From Gordionus sp. m RMFG-2023 (lineage: Eukaryota; Nematomorpha; Gordioida; Chordodea; Parachordodidae): DNA of 64,000 nucleotides. A program made the position numbers and the translations under genes. How positions within the stretch are numbered: position 1 is the stretch's first letter; each line of letters opens with the position of its first letter. The notes beneath the pieces were generated by a model that worked only from the letters and a program-made list of their open reading frames with translations, was not told the DNA's origin and ran no database searches. The stretch spans positions 36,504,508 to 36,568,507 of the forward strand of contig NC_088776.1 in assembly GCF_954871325.1 (NCBI RefSeq), written 5' to 3'. Of this stretch, positions 38,155-48,960 are shown piece after piece.

Positions 38155-38395
38155 ATTTATAGAAACATCGAATATCTAGATGAGCCAATTTGGAATGACT
38201 GATTAGTATACTTACTAATTCTTCAATCAGTTTTTCCACTCAAAAACAATCAAATAAAAATAACGGCGCGCCTTAAGTTGAGTTTTAACTATAGAATTTT
38301 AAGTTGCAATTCAAAAATCAATTACCTCTAAATATATTATAGGGTCCTATTTTTGAGGATTCAAAATATCTTTGAATCTTAGGATCTTTATAGAT
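38155..38395. repeat. dispersed repeat, second copy at 42380-42600
   Basis: ATATCTAGATGAGC, TGATTAGTATACTTACTAAT, AAATAAAAATAACGG and GATTCAAAATAT occur in the same order in both places. Noncoding and unclassified. Confidence 0.55.
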
Positions 38396-38699
38396 ATTAT
38401 TTGTTCTTTTCGGTTAATTTATAGATATAGACATAAAATAGTTTAAATCTTATTATATTTTGAATCAAGTTATATTTTCAAAAATTTATTAAGAACCGGA
38501 ATCATATTAAGACGTAGTCCTAAACAAAAAGTGTGTCAAATTTTTTATACCACTAATTCTAAAGCTTGGGTTAAATGTATAGTGTTTAAATGATATACAT
38601 TTTAGTTTAATCATAAATCCATTGAGTAGTAAACATATATACATATAATAAGTTATTAATAAAATACGAAAATTATTAACATTTATATCAAGATTCAAG

Positions 38700-39239
38700 A
38701 TAGAAAGAAGAATCTAGAAGTACTAAAGTAATTAATAAAAAAATTAGAAATGAGACCCGTTGTCTCAGGCAGTATCTCTGATACACTTATAATTTAGTAG
38801 TAGCCTAAAAAGGTAGTCAAATAGACTTGTGACACCTTTGAAAATGTAATACCAAAATAAGATGGATTGGTTACGCTAAAATTGAAAGAGCTATTTTTTA
38901 TATAAGTATTGTTCATTAAGTGTGCTTTTACAATTATAGGTCAAACGCCAATCCTATACAAATCATAGCGTCTCTGGGAATCGACCCGTTATTTAATTTT
39001 TTTTAAATATAATTTATAACAAATTCTTTTTGTGAAAATGATTATTAAATGTCCATATATTGTTTATTTTTAGATATTTTAAAGATTTTTTCAAGCACTT
39101 TTTTAAAAAAAATTTCTGAGAAAACCATTATTTTAAAAGAAATGAAAGCAAATTCGTCTAGATATCAATATAAAAGTATTATATAAACAAAAATTTAATC
39201 TAATAATATTTTCCATATACACCCCTCCCCCCTTGTCTA
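38700..39239. other. AT-rich, possible SINE trace
   Basis: The inverted strand at about 38965-38985 has a B-box-like GGTCGATTCCC, but no companion A box or repeat partner was found. Nothing else is supported. Confidence 0.3.
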
Positions 39240-39730
39240 CACCACTGGCTAAATCTAAGGTTGATAATGTTAAGGGATTTATTTACCTCGTTAGGGCCTG
39301 AGCGTGTAACGTTATCGAAATATCTAAAGTTCATTAAGGTTACAATTATTCTTCATGTCCTGAATTATTTCGTTTATTGCTAAACAGAACAAGGGTACTA
39401 GAGAATCATCACTCTGCTAAAGTTCTGTGCGGACTAAATTGTAATGTGCACTTTACGATAGTATTGATGGTACACCATAGCTTGATCAGATGTAATTTAA
39501 AAAATTATGGATATTTTTCGAATAACTTTGAATCACAATGTTGCGGTTAAATGAATTGAAGACATTTGTTATGTCTAGTTTGATAAATAAATGATCTGAA
39601 GTTTTCCAGGTAATCCTAGCTAAATGGCTTGCAGTTTCGTAGCCTCCTTTAATCCCAAATTCTAATTGATTAGGTAGTAAAATATCTGATAATGAAACTT
39701 TTATTCATTTGCAGATTATTTTAGTGATTC
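39240..39730 (-). pseudogene. LINE reverse transcriptase fragment 2
   Basis: On the minus strand a clean run reads LPNQLEFGIKGGYETASHLA (about 39705-39640), then FIKLDITNVFNSFNRN (39592-39545, motif A), and after frame changes RYFDNVTRSGPNEV (39330-39285, motif C with YFDN where YxDD is expected). The same arrangement (NSYQLGFGYKG and then KLDFKNVFNSL) is seen in the LINE at 3966, so this is probably the same family. Only the palm region survives. Confidence 0.8.
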
Positions 39731-41851
39731 TATTTCCCAATATTAAATAAAAATGCTACAGAAGGATTAAGAAACATTATACTTGAAATCGTTATTGATA
39801 ACTGATTATCTCATAATAGAGTAGATAACAGGCTCTCCTAACATTTTCAACATTCTCAATAGCAGTTAGTTCTTTTTGAATAACAAAAACTATTGACTTG
39901 ACACAATTTGACTCTTCACATCGTTTTTGATTATACAATTAATTATATTGGATATATTCGTTTTTCCTTTTTTTTTCGATCTTGCCCTAAACCATTTAGT
40001 AAGTTAAAAACCGTGTTAATTATTTTGAATTTAATATTAAAATTAACATATAGTTCTTGCTGGGTTGTTTTTCAAATGTGATTTAAACTTGTATTAAATT
40101 GGAAAGATTGGCTTATATAATATATATCATATGTATTTTTTTAAGGCTTTCCATAAATAAATATTAGTCACATATAGAAAATATTTCCATTTTATTGTTA
40201 TTGCTGATTTAAAATATTTTAAAATAGAAGTTTGGAAAAAGTGACATTCCACAATTATATGAAATCCCGTTTGTTTCTTGGTTTAGGCCATGGTGAAAAT
40301 AAAACTTTTTTCAAAATTGAATTTATTTCTGATAATTCTCTTATTTTAAAAGCTCCTAAAATAAGTTGAAGTACAATTCAATTTAAAATAAAGGATTTCG
40401 CATTAACCAAAAAGTTAAATATATTTAATTTTTTACTTTCCATATAAATAAAAGTTAACTAGTTCTGCGGGTAAGAGTTACCTTTTCAAAATGGTTACCG
40501 TTATAGTTCTTCCGAGTAATTAGTTTATTAAAAACACTAGTGCATGTTTTTTAAGAATTTATGTTTAATAAAAAAAACATTCATTCATTTTCTTTAATAT
40601 CAATTCGCTCGGGAAACAACAAAATATATATGATTGATATTATTTTTTTTTCTTGAATATTTATATATAATTTTTCAAAAAAAAACACCTAACTCTAGGG
40701 ATTAATATATAATATAATAAATTATTTTATATTCTTTTTGTAGGAAAGTATAACAATTATTTTAATAAATACATGATCTTGAATTAATATTGTATTGTAT
40801 ATAATATATAGTATAATATTATGGATAATATCCAAAATATTGAAGTTAGCATGATTACACTAAATAAAATATAATTTTTTTTAAGTAATAAGACTAATTT
40901 TTTACAATTACGCTAAATACACGAATATTATATAATGCCAAAATATGAATTCGATAAAAGAATATCTCAATTTTTTCCCCTCATATAATAAATTTTATTC
41001 GCAATTAGAAAACTGGCCAATCAATCATAATAAAAGTATATTCGCACACAAAAAAACAATTCATAGAAGCAAGATTAATATCTTAATTTATATTTTTCTG
41101 AAAATTAAAAAAAATAAATTGTTTTTGTAATCTTGGAAATTTATGAATTGATTAAAAAAAAGATTAATTTTTTTGGTAAATTTAAATATATCACATTACA
41201 CTTTACTTTAAGCTTAATTTAATGTCCACTGTAATTACAATTTACTACATATATGAATCTCTTATAAAAAGTGACTTCTCCAGGAAGTGACCTTTATTAT
41301 AAAATTATTATTTAATCAGTGGCATAGCCAGGATTCATCAAGAGGAGGGGGTGGGATTATGAATTTATTTTTGGGGACTTTGCTTCAAACCCTTATTTGG
41401 CGTTTGGCCGATCTATTTTTGAAAAATTATGGTTAGATATTATTAATTTCTCCATGGTTATTTTTATTTTGACTTTAAAACTTACAATATCTTTGGATCA
41501 TCTCCGTTAAATTTGTCTGAACAATTGGAAGCCCTAATTCTAAAAGTTATTTCAAGTTTAAATCATTTATTAATAATAAATTTTTGTCCAACCTTACGAT
41601 TAAAGAATGACTGAAAGTATTTATGAAAATTTTATCAATACTTAATGCTGAATTGCATATTATTTTAACCCGTTTGGTAGACAGTATAGAAAAAAGTTAT
41701 TAGCAATAGGAGAAACAATTGGCAAAAGATGCTAGAATGAAAGAAAAATATGGAAGAACTAAATATGTCGTTTCTGCTAATATTTAGTTCCTGACTAGTG
41801 CTTATTAATTTCTCAATCAATTTTTATAATCACAAAAAAAGAAACTGAGTT
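39731..41851. other. AT-rich stretch with one GGCATAGCCAGGATT repeat end
   Basis: 41321-41335 carries GGCATAGCCAGGATT followed by a G-rich run, a motif that recurs at 44571, 47778 and 63969. No gene is supported. Confidence 0.45.
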
Positions 41852-41859
41852 ATAAACAG

Positions 41860-42310
41860 TAGAGATCTGCAAAAGTAGGCCCGGCCCGATTCCAACCCGC
41901 CCTGACTCGGGCCTATATTTTTTTAAAAAAATCGGGTTCGGGCCGGGTCGGGTTTAATATTTTTAAAAAAAATTTGAGCCGGGTCGGGTTATGTAAATTT
42001 TTTTAAATATATCTAAATTTATCAATTTTTATATTGAATTTTTTATGTAAAATAAAAATATTTGATTTTATTCATAGAAACTAGATGTCATATAACATAT
42101 GGCTTTTATTTTGAGTAATTATAAAAATTAATTTCTATATTTATATAAATTCAGGCTGGTCGGGCCGGTAATTTATTTTAAAAAAATTTCGGGTTCAAAC
42201 CCGGCTGGAAAAATTTTTTAAAAAAATTTCAGGTTCGGGCCGGCAAAACTTTTGTAAAAAAAATTCGGGCCGGGCCGGGTTTGAAAAATTAGGCCCGATG
42301 TAGATCACTA
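41860..42310 (-). mobile_element. GGCCCG MITE, copy E, perfect target duplication
   Basis: 451 bp, inverted relative to copies C and D: it runs from TAGAGATCTGCA to GATGTAGATCACTA. The 8-mer ATAAACAG flanks it exactly (41852-41859 and 42311-42318). Subterminal CGGGCCGGG-type blocks lie at both ends. It sits close to a 38155-type dispersed repeat. Confidence 0.93.
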
Positions 42311-42379
42311 ATAAACAGTATGAAAACTATGACATAACGTTAAGCGCGATGTCAAATTTTTTTTTGTCAAGATTTGTAT

Positions 42380-42600
42380 CATGCCAGAAGAAAAATTTAG
42401 CACGGAATATCTGGATGAGCGAATATTCAATAATTGATTAGTACTTACTAATTCTCAGATTTTTCTAGTTATTAAACAAAACCAGTTATAATAAATAAAA
42501 ATAACGGTAAACCTCGAGTCTATCTTAATGCAATTTTAAAATCAACGTCCAATATATTAAAAGTTATTTTTTTCAGATTCAAAATATTTTAAATTTTATG
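42380..42600. repeat. dispersed repeat, partner of 38155-38395
   Basis: Shares the ordered words listed for the first copy, in the same orientation. Confidence 0.55.
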
Positions 42601-44570
42601 AAAATTCCTTCGCAATCAAAGTTTCGTTAAAAAGTGTTTTGCGATAAGAGTTTCGTTGAATTGACCTTATACGATATAATATAAGGTTTTTTTATATATA
42701 AATTTAAGATCATAATACCCCTACATGCAAGTTTTATTTATTTATACTAGATGGCTATAGTTATTTCGATTACTTTTGTTATCCAGTAATACGATAAATT
42801 TGAAAACATCTAGAAAAATTACATATTAAATAATAATTATAAACACGTTTATTAATTATTTATATAATATAGGTATTATAATATAAAATATAAAAGAAAA
42901 ATTATAAGGTATAACTATAAAAGTAAGTAATATCATGGATCTCGAATTTAATTATAATTTCTAAATCCAACTGAATCAAATATAAATAGTATTAATTATC
43001 TTTACAAAATTATAATCTCAAAAAAGGTAGATGTAATAACAATAATATAAAAATATTCACTTTCGTCCATTCAAAAAAATACAATTATGAATCATTTTGT
43101 TATAATGATATTTTTACCGATCAAGCAATAAATTGTAGCTAGCCTTGATACAAAAATATTATTTAATTTAAAAGAATAAATTTTTTTGCTATTTTTGGTA
43201 ATTTGAATCGAAAGTGATTATATCAAGTGTTATAATTATTTTATTAATTTTATAAATATGAAAAATTTTAAAGAAAATAAAGAAGTTACGATTTAAAAAA
43301 AATATAAATTGGACACAAATATGATTTTCAAAAACAATTGAAAATATTTATGAAGTTATCATTTTAATTGTATTAGAAAGTTTAAAAATACTTTCTTAAT
43401 ACTTTTTATCCCCTTTCGAAAATAAAAATATTTTCTTTTTATTCTCGTTATCTTATCAAACATTATTTTTGTTAAAAAATTATTATGAAATTTGAGTCAA
43501 CTTTATATTTATTTAACTTAAGTGAACGATGATCATTAAAAACTAATAAATCAACTTTTACCTCATGTAATTAATATATGAAGTGTATATTATATATCGT
43601 CATTAGCTTAGGGAAGTATAGAACTGCCTGTTATTGTTACAATTTTTATTTTTTTGAAATGATATTTAAAAAATTTCAATATACGTACACTGATTATTGA
43701 GCATTAAGGCATAAAGCGATTCCATTTGAAGCATTTTTAGTTTACACTTATATATGCTTAATCATGTTTAATCCATTATATTATCTTATATTTCAAATGT
43801 TTAGTTTTGCAAATTTTTCTAAACTTACCTATAATTTATCACAAATTATGTTAAAAAGTTATTAAAGATATGAAGCCATCTAGTTTTTAAATCATTAATT
43901 TTAAAAATATTGTATATCATCTTCGCTAATCACATTTTTAAATTTTCCTTTTTAAATAATTTTATATAAGACAAAGTTTTTATTGATAAAAAGAGAAATA
44001 TTATTCGGCGCAATTATTAGCCACAATACAATTACTTTAAAGGTAGATGGCGTTGTATAATTAATTTTAAATATTTTTAAATAAATTAGATAATACTTTT
44101 ATAAATATAAATAATATTTTCTGTATTATAGGATAATATAATGGCTAACGCTATATACTAATGCAATAAGCATGTATACGAACAAACTATTTTGGCTTCG
44201 AATGGAATCATTTTTTGCCTTAATCAGTCTATATATGTTAGTCTAAGCGCATAACATCTATTGTGTATTTTAAAGCATGACATATTTTCTCCAACTTTCC
44301 CGTTTATAACGCTCTCCTTTTTTTAGTTTTTGTTTCAGGTGCTAGATTTCTTATAATTACCATATTTTTATTTTAACGTTTCTTATTTTCAACTTTTTAT
44401 TTCACAAAGGAATATTATATATAGATTAGATATTATATTGTATTATATAATTGAGAGTTAAACGAATTGAAACCTTTAATTATAAATTAACCAAGATAAA
44501 AAAGAAGATAAGAGTTAATATATAAGAAATTTAAAAAATTCTCAGCCACATCTTTTATGATGACATCAGT
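42601..44570. other. AT-rich, nothing recognised
   Basis: No element ends or coding motifs are visible. Confidence 0.45.
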
Positions 44571-44700
44571 GGCGTATCCAGGATTTTCTTATGGTGTGGG
44601 GAATATTTTGGGGGCGAAGCCCCCAAACCCCTCTTACCTGGCCTTCGGTCAGCTTTTCACCGGCCGAAGGCCGGGTCTTATGTTTTAGCTATTCTATTAA
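44571..44700. repeat. GGCGTATCCAGGATT dispersed repeat with GC-rich hairpin
   Basis: It begins GGCGTATCCAGGATTTT and contains two hairpins, GGGGGCGAAGCCCCC and CCGGCCGAAGGCCGG. Part of it matches 23740-23770. The opening motif recurs at 41321, 47778 and 63969. It is probably an end of an unidentified transposon. Confidence 0.6.
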
Positions 44701-45047
44701 ATTATTCATAATTTAATAATAATTATATTTCTATTTTTAACTATTATTTACTAATTAGTGCTTATGGATATTACAAGCCTATTTTTTATTATTTTAAGTT
44801 AGGTATATTATATTTAATAAAGTTTTTTTAAATGTAAAGTTGAAATAAAGTTTAATGCCATTTTTTTATAAAATTTGCTTTAAAAACTAGCCTCAGCTTA
44901 AATTCTCATAGAATATAAGTAGAATATAATTTTTTTATTGAAAATAGTGTGTATAAAATATTGACTAGAAAATAATTTAAAAAACAAGTTTTTTTTAACT
45001 TCTTATCAAATACAATATTATACAAATTTTTTTATTAAATACTATAA

Positions 45048-46075
45048 TTATAAAGTGATTTTTAATTTTCGTGGGAATGTTGCCAATTCATCAAAAATTT
45101 CGCTTGTCGTTGGAACCAAATCTCTGTGGTTGTTTAACAGAGCTAACCCTAGCCGAGATTCGGAAGTAGTACTTCGTAAATATGTTTCCAACCTTCTCAA
45201 GTTGGAAAAAGTCCTGTCATTCGTACATGTTGTAATAGGCAAACATGCAAGAATATAAAACAACTTCAAAATATTAGGAAATTGAGCCAAGGTTTCTTTA
45301 CACGGATTGAGCGCATCAATAGCATGCTCAGGTAAAATAGCTAAACGTAGTAAATATTTATACCACAATTCGAATTCACTGATTAATTTTATTCCAGTAA
45401 TATCATAGGAATAAAATTTTGCTAATAATTTAATTTTACCAATAGTGGCATTAGAACGAAGAAGGATCTTTGGGTAATAAAACTTGAAGATTGCTAAAGA
45501 CTTGTTTTTTATCTAAAAACCGTACTTTTATTTTCGATAAAAAGCATCTAAGAATGGGATGAAAATGGATATTTTATAATATTCTTCAGTTGAGCCAATA
45601 TTTATTTTACATCTCAATAATTGCCTAGGTGATAGACGAGGTTTAATTAGTGTTATATCATAAAATTTAGCCTTCGATTTAACGTCTAGATAAATATTAT
45701 GAAAATATTCATCTACATTCATTCTTATTATATCTACTTGTTCATATATATTTTCCGCCAAATCAATTGTTTGTATATTTCTTCAAAATAGTGAGCTATA
45801 GGAAAATAATTTATTGATGTAACTAGCAGCAATGATAAACTCTGATTGATCAATTGAATTCAATAATGATATCGCTTCTGACGACACATTACTTTTTTTT
45901 CATGCTCAGCCTTATTTATCTTTTGTATATTTCTACAAAGTAGTGAGCTATAGGAAAATAATTTATTGTTGCAACTAGCAGCAATGATAAACTCTAATTG
46001 ATCAATTGAATTCAATAATGATATCGCTTCTGACGACACATTACTTTTTTTTATGCTCAGCCTTATTTAACTTTT
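45048..46075 (-). pseudogene. hAT transposase C-terminal half (ZMYM1-like group)
   Basis: 45368-45048 encodes the dimerisation domain: FPNILKLFYILACLPITTCT, then NDRTFSNLRRLETYLRST, then a GLALLNNHRD tail and PRKLKI. 45761-45528 encodes the preceding block (LIKPRLSPRQLLRC, EEYYKISIFIPFLDAF). This order is typical of hAT-derived proteins related to zinc finger MYM-type protein 1. A frame change near 45500 joins them poorly, and the upstream part contains a 151-bp tandem duplication, so it is not functional. No element ends were found. Confidence 0.85.
45770..46073. repeat. tandem duplication, two units of about 151-152 bp
   Basis: The unit starting TTTGTATATTTCT at 45770 repeats at 45922 and ends at 46073 with only a few differences (for example TTGATGTAACTAG against TTGTTGCAACTAG). 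On the minus strand it encodes part of the hAT transposase, so it duplicates about 50 codons within the pseudogene. Confidence 0.9.
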
Positions 46076-46369
46076 GTATTTCTATTTCTTCTGTTCTATA
46101 AAATGGAAGTAAAAATAATATTTAAAAATTATAGATATTTATTAATAATTAAAATATTATTAAAAATACTTATTAATTCTAACTCGCTAATAATTTTGAA
46201 TTTAATAAAATAATTATATATAACTAGCTAATAATCCGTCAAGAATGACGGGGTTGAGGGGTAATTAGTTAGTTTTTCTCCCTACTTTTATGATAGTTGT
46301 TATCCGTTATTTGAAAATAATATCTTTTTCTTCTTTATAATCCCCTCCCCCCTTCAGGCCAGGTCCACA

Positions 46370-47060
46370 GGGCTGCAAAAAAATTTGTTTTGGGTCAATG
46401 TTTGTTCCATAGTTGATACTAGAATTCCCAAGCGTCCAAGCTGATAATAATCATGAAAAATTTTCCCTAAGCCCAGTCCAATATATATCATAAAAATATT
46501 TTCCAAGCCCAGCCCCACCCATAATAATTTAAAAAAATTTTTCTTAAGCTATAAATATATTTTTACTCAAATAATAGTATTCACTATTAGTCCTAATGAG
46601 TTGGTCTTAGTCTGAAGTAGGATTGATCGGGATTAAAAAGAATAAAAAATAAATATGGTTTTTAGAGATTTACCTATCTCCAGGCTTGAGAAAAAAATTT
46701 CATAATTATTACGCGTTGGCCAGGTTTGAGAAAATTTTTTAAAATTATTATGGGTGGGGCTGGGTTTGGAAAATATTTTTATGAATTATAAATATTATGC
46801 CTAATATTTAATATAAAAAAATTCCCAACAGGTTCTTGCTCATAATCATGTTGAGAAAATTTTCTCAAGCCCGCCAAAGACCATAATAATTTTTGTAGTT
46901 AAGAACTGAAATAAAATATGTCAAAGTCATAATTCATTTAAAAATACAATCAGAATATGAAAGTTGCATGAGCCTTGGTTTTTTGATCAGGCCTAGCTAT
47001 GTCTGCAAAAAAAAATTTTCAGGTCAATGTCTATCCCATTTTTAAAATTCAAAAATCTTC
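46370..47060. repeat. unclassified repeat with a long hairpin and terminal direct repeats
   Basis: The arms at 46484-46542 and 46731-46790 are near-perfect inverted copies (each with CCAAGCCCAGCCCCACCC or its complement) around a 188-bp loop. Outside them a segment with CTGCAAAAAAA, GGTCAATGT and AAGC is repeated in direct orientation at about 46373 and 46999. Structurally it resembles the GC-palindromic MITEs but shares no termini with them. Confidence 0.65.
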
Positions 47061-47343
47061 AAGCATCTCTATTTTAAATTTTATCCAATATAATTTCCAT
47101 CACAAATTTAAATTTTGATATTTCTAATACTCTTAATGCTCACTGTATTGCAACAATTTTACCTCTTTTTCTCCTAAATCTTAATATTTTTATAAAATTT
47201 ATTAATAATTAGTGCCATACACACACTAAATAATTACCCTTCAACATCGTCAGCTAGTTATGGTAATAAACGGCAAAATTTTAAAAATATCAGCTATTAA
47301 TTAATATATATATAGTTAAAATTTTAAATTTAATTATATTCAA

Positions 47344-47513
47344 GTTGGTGCATGCGTAAAGCATACGCCTTTGAAACGGGAGGTTTGTGGTTCGACTCTT
47401 GTAGATAGCAAAAAAATCACATTACATTATATAGTCTCCTTAAATTTTAAATACATTAGGGAGATACGAAAACGATCGTGTTTTGATTATGGAGATTATA
47501 TATATTAGATAAT
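47344..47513 (+). mobile_element. tRNA-derived SINE, copy 2
   Basis: An A-box-like TTGGTGCATGCGTAAAGC and a B-box-like GGTTCGACTCT (47389-47399) are followed by the body TATATAGTCTCCTTAAATTT shared with 25563 and a tail ATTATATATATTAGA. The inferred anticodon stem-loop is mismatched, so a functional tRNA is unlikely. Confidence 0.7.
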
Positions 47514-47597
47514 AAAATAAATTACCGTTTGATTTCAATCTCTTTGACTAAAATTTTTAGTTGATATTCAAATATTTGTAAAATTTTGATTAAGGAA

Positions 47598-47681
47598 GGG
47601 GGGGGGGGTTAATTTATTATTAGCTTAAAATGATATTTATGAAAACAGTCAAATTTGCGATGGGGGGATTCCCCCCCCCCC
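47598..47681. repeat. poly-G / poly-C cluster with hairpin
   Basis: G11 at 47598-47608, then GGGGGGATTCCCCCC (47662-47676) inside a longer C11 run. The right flank leads into TTACGCGCCTGG, the inverted form of the CCAGG-type repeat end. Confidence 0.75.
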
Positions 47682-47777
47682 TATTGGTTACGCGCCTGGA
47701 TGCCATTATTAAATTGTTCTACTAGAAAAGGGCAAAAGCGTGCTCAGAACACGCAAATTTAATCTGTGCAAGCCATA

Positions 47778-48059
47778 GGCGTAGCCAGGATTTAGCCAAA
47801 GGGTGGGAGGGGGATACTAAGAGAGGTCACCCCCATAAATTATTGGAAGTCTTTAGATCCACTTATTGTAAGCCTTTGTCTATATTTTTTTATAAAAATA
47901 TATTTGATTTTTCACTAGAAAGAATTTCTAAAAAAAATATATAGTTAAAATAATATATTAAAATCTATATAATAGAAAAATAATTAAATAAATGTATATT
48001 AAAAATTATATAAATGAAAATATTAAAAAATAGGGGAGGGGGGAATTAAAAAGATATAT
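47778..48059. repeat. GGCGTAGCCAGGATT dispersed repeat
   Basis: It opens GGCGTAGCCAGGATTTAG and carries G-rich runs, as at 41321 and 63969. The other boundary is unclear. Confidence 0.45.
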
Positions 48060-48960
48060 TTTCTGGCATAGAACCGAGGTTGGAGAAAAATTTACATATC
48101 TTGAGAGATATCTTTGTTTTAGGCATAAATTTTCTTTAGGATCTCCAGTGATTGCTTAGCTTTTCACCTGGTTTTTAAAAATAGAATTGCTTCTTCACCG
48201 ATGTTATATAATGCGGTAGTAACGAAAGCTAAAAAAAATATACGTTTTCTAATTGAGTATATTTGTTATGTTTATATTATACGGAGGCCGAAATTGATAT
48301 GTATTGTGCGTTAGATTTTGCAAACGCATCTATATAGGTATAATCCCATACCAAAGATTGCCCTTTCGACCAAGGTCTAAGAATGTCATCGTATGGTCTC
48401 CTATTGTGAGAGATATTTAGTCCTCACTGGTCCTAGGTGGAAGGAATGTTGGCTAATATTATCGCCTTGTGGGTTAGGTTGTTAATTACCCTATGGCGGG
48501 GGTGTATGCCCTTAGAAAATTTACATTGTAAGTGGTGTCTTTTACTGTGCATAAGTGTGATGTTACGACATTGCAGTTAAAATGAAGTCCTAATCATATC
48601 CTTATTTCTTCGGGAGAGAGATATGTGTCTAGTTCTTGACAGAGGATCTCGAGCCTATCGTATCCAATGTGGTTATCGATAAAAAGGGAATTGGTAAGCT
48701 CCTTTGATTGCGGGTTTGAAAGAAGAAGATCGAGGAACGAGCAATAAGTGGAGTCCCATTTTTTTTGGAGTGTTGGTAATATAATATTGTCAATGTAGCA
48801 TAAGCTATCTAAAGATTTAGGTCTGCTAAAAGCATTAATTGTTTATTAACTCATCGGAGAGGCGTGGTGAAATAAAAGCTGCTAGTGATAAAGAAATTGG
48901 GGATCGGATTCCGATACTCTCAGGTTTGAAAGGAAGGGATGCTTGCATCCATGACAAGGT
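48060..48960 (-). pseudogene. LINE fragment 3 (C-terminal part of the polyprotein)
   Basis: Minus-strand frames give SIGIRSPISLSLAAFISPRL (about 48930-48870), WDSTYCSFLDLLLSNPQSKE (about 48765-48710), LDTYLSPEEIRI, and WDYTYIDAFAKSNAQYISIS (about 48348-48290). They end with LKQRYLSRYVNF near 48085. These match the order of the post-RT segments of the LINE at 3966 (GKPLIWDYTC). The block is noticeably less AT-rich than its flanks. Frameshifts and stops are common, and the RT palm is absent. Confidence 0.78.
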
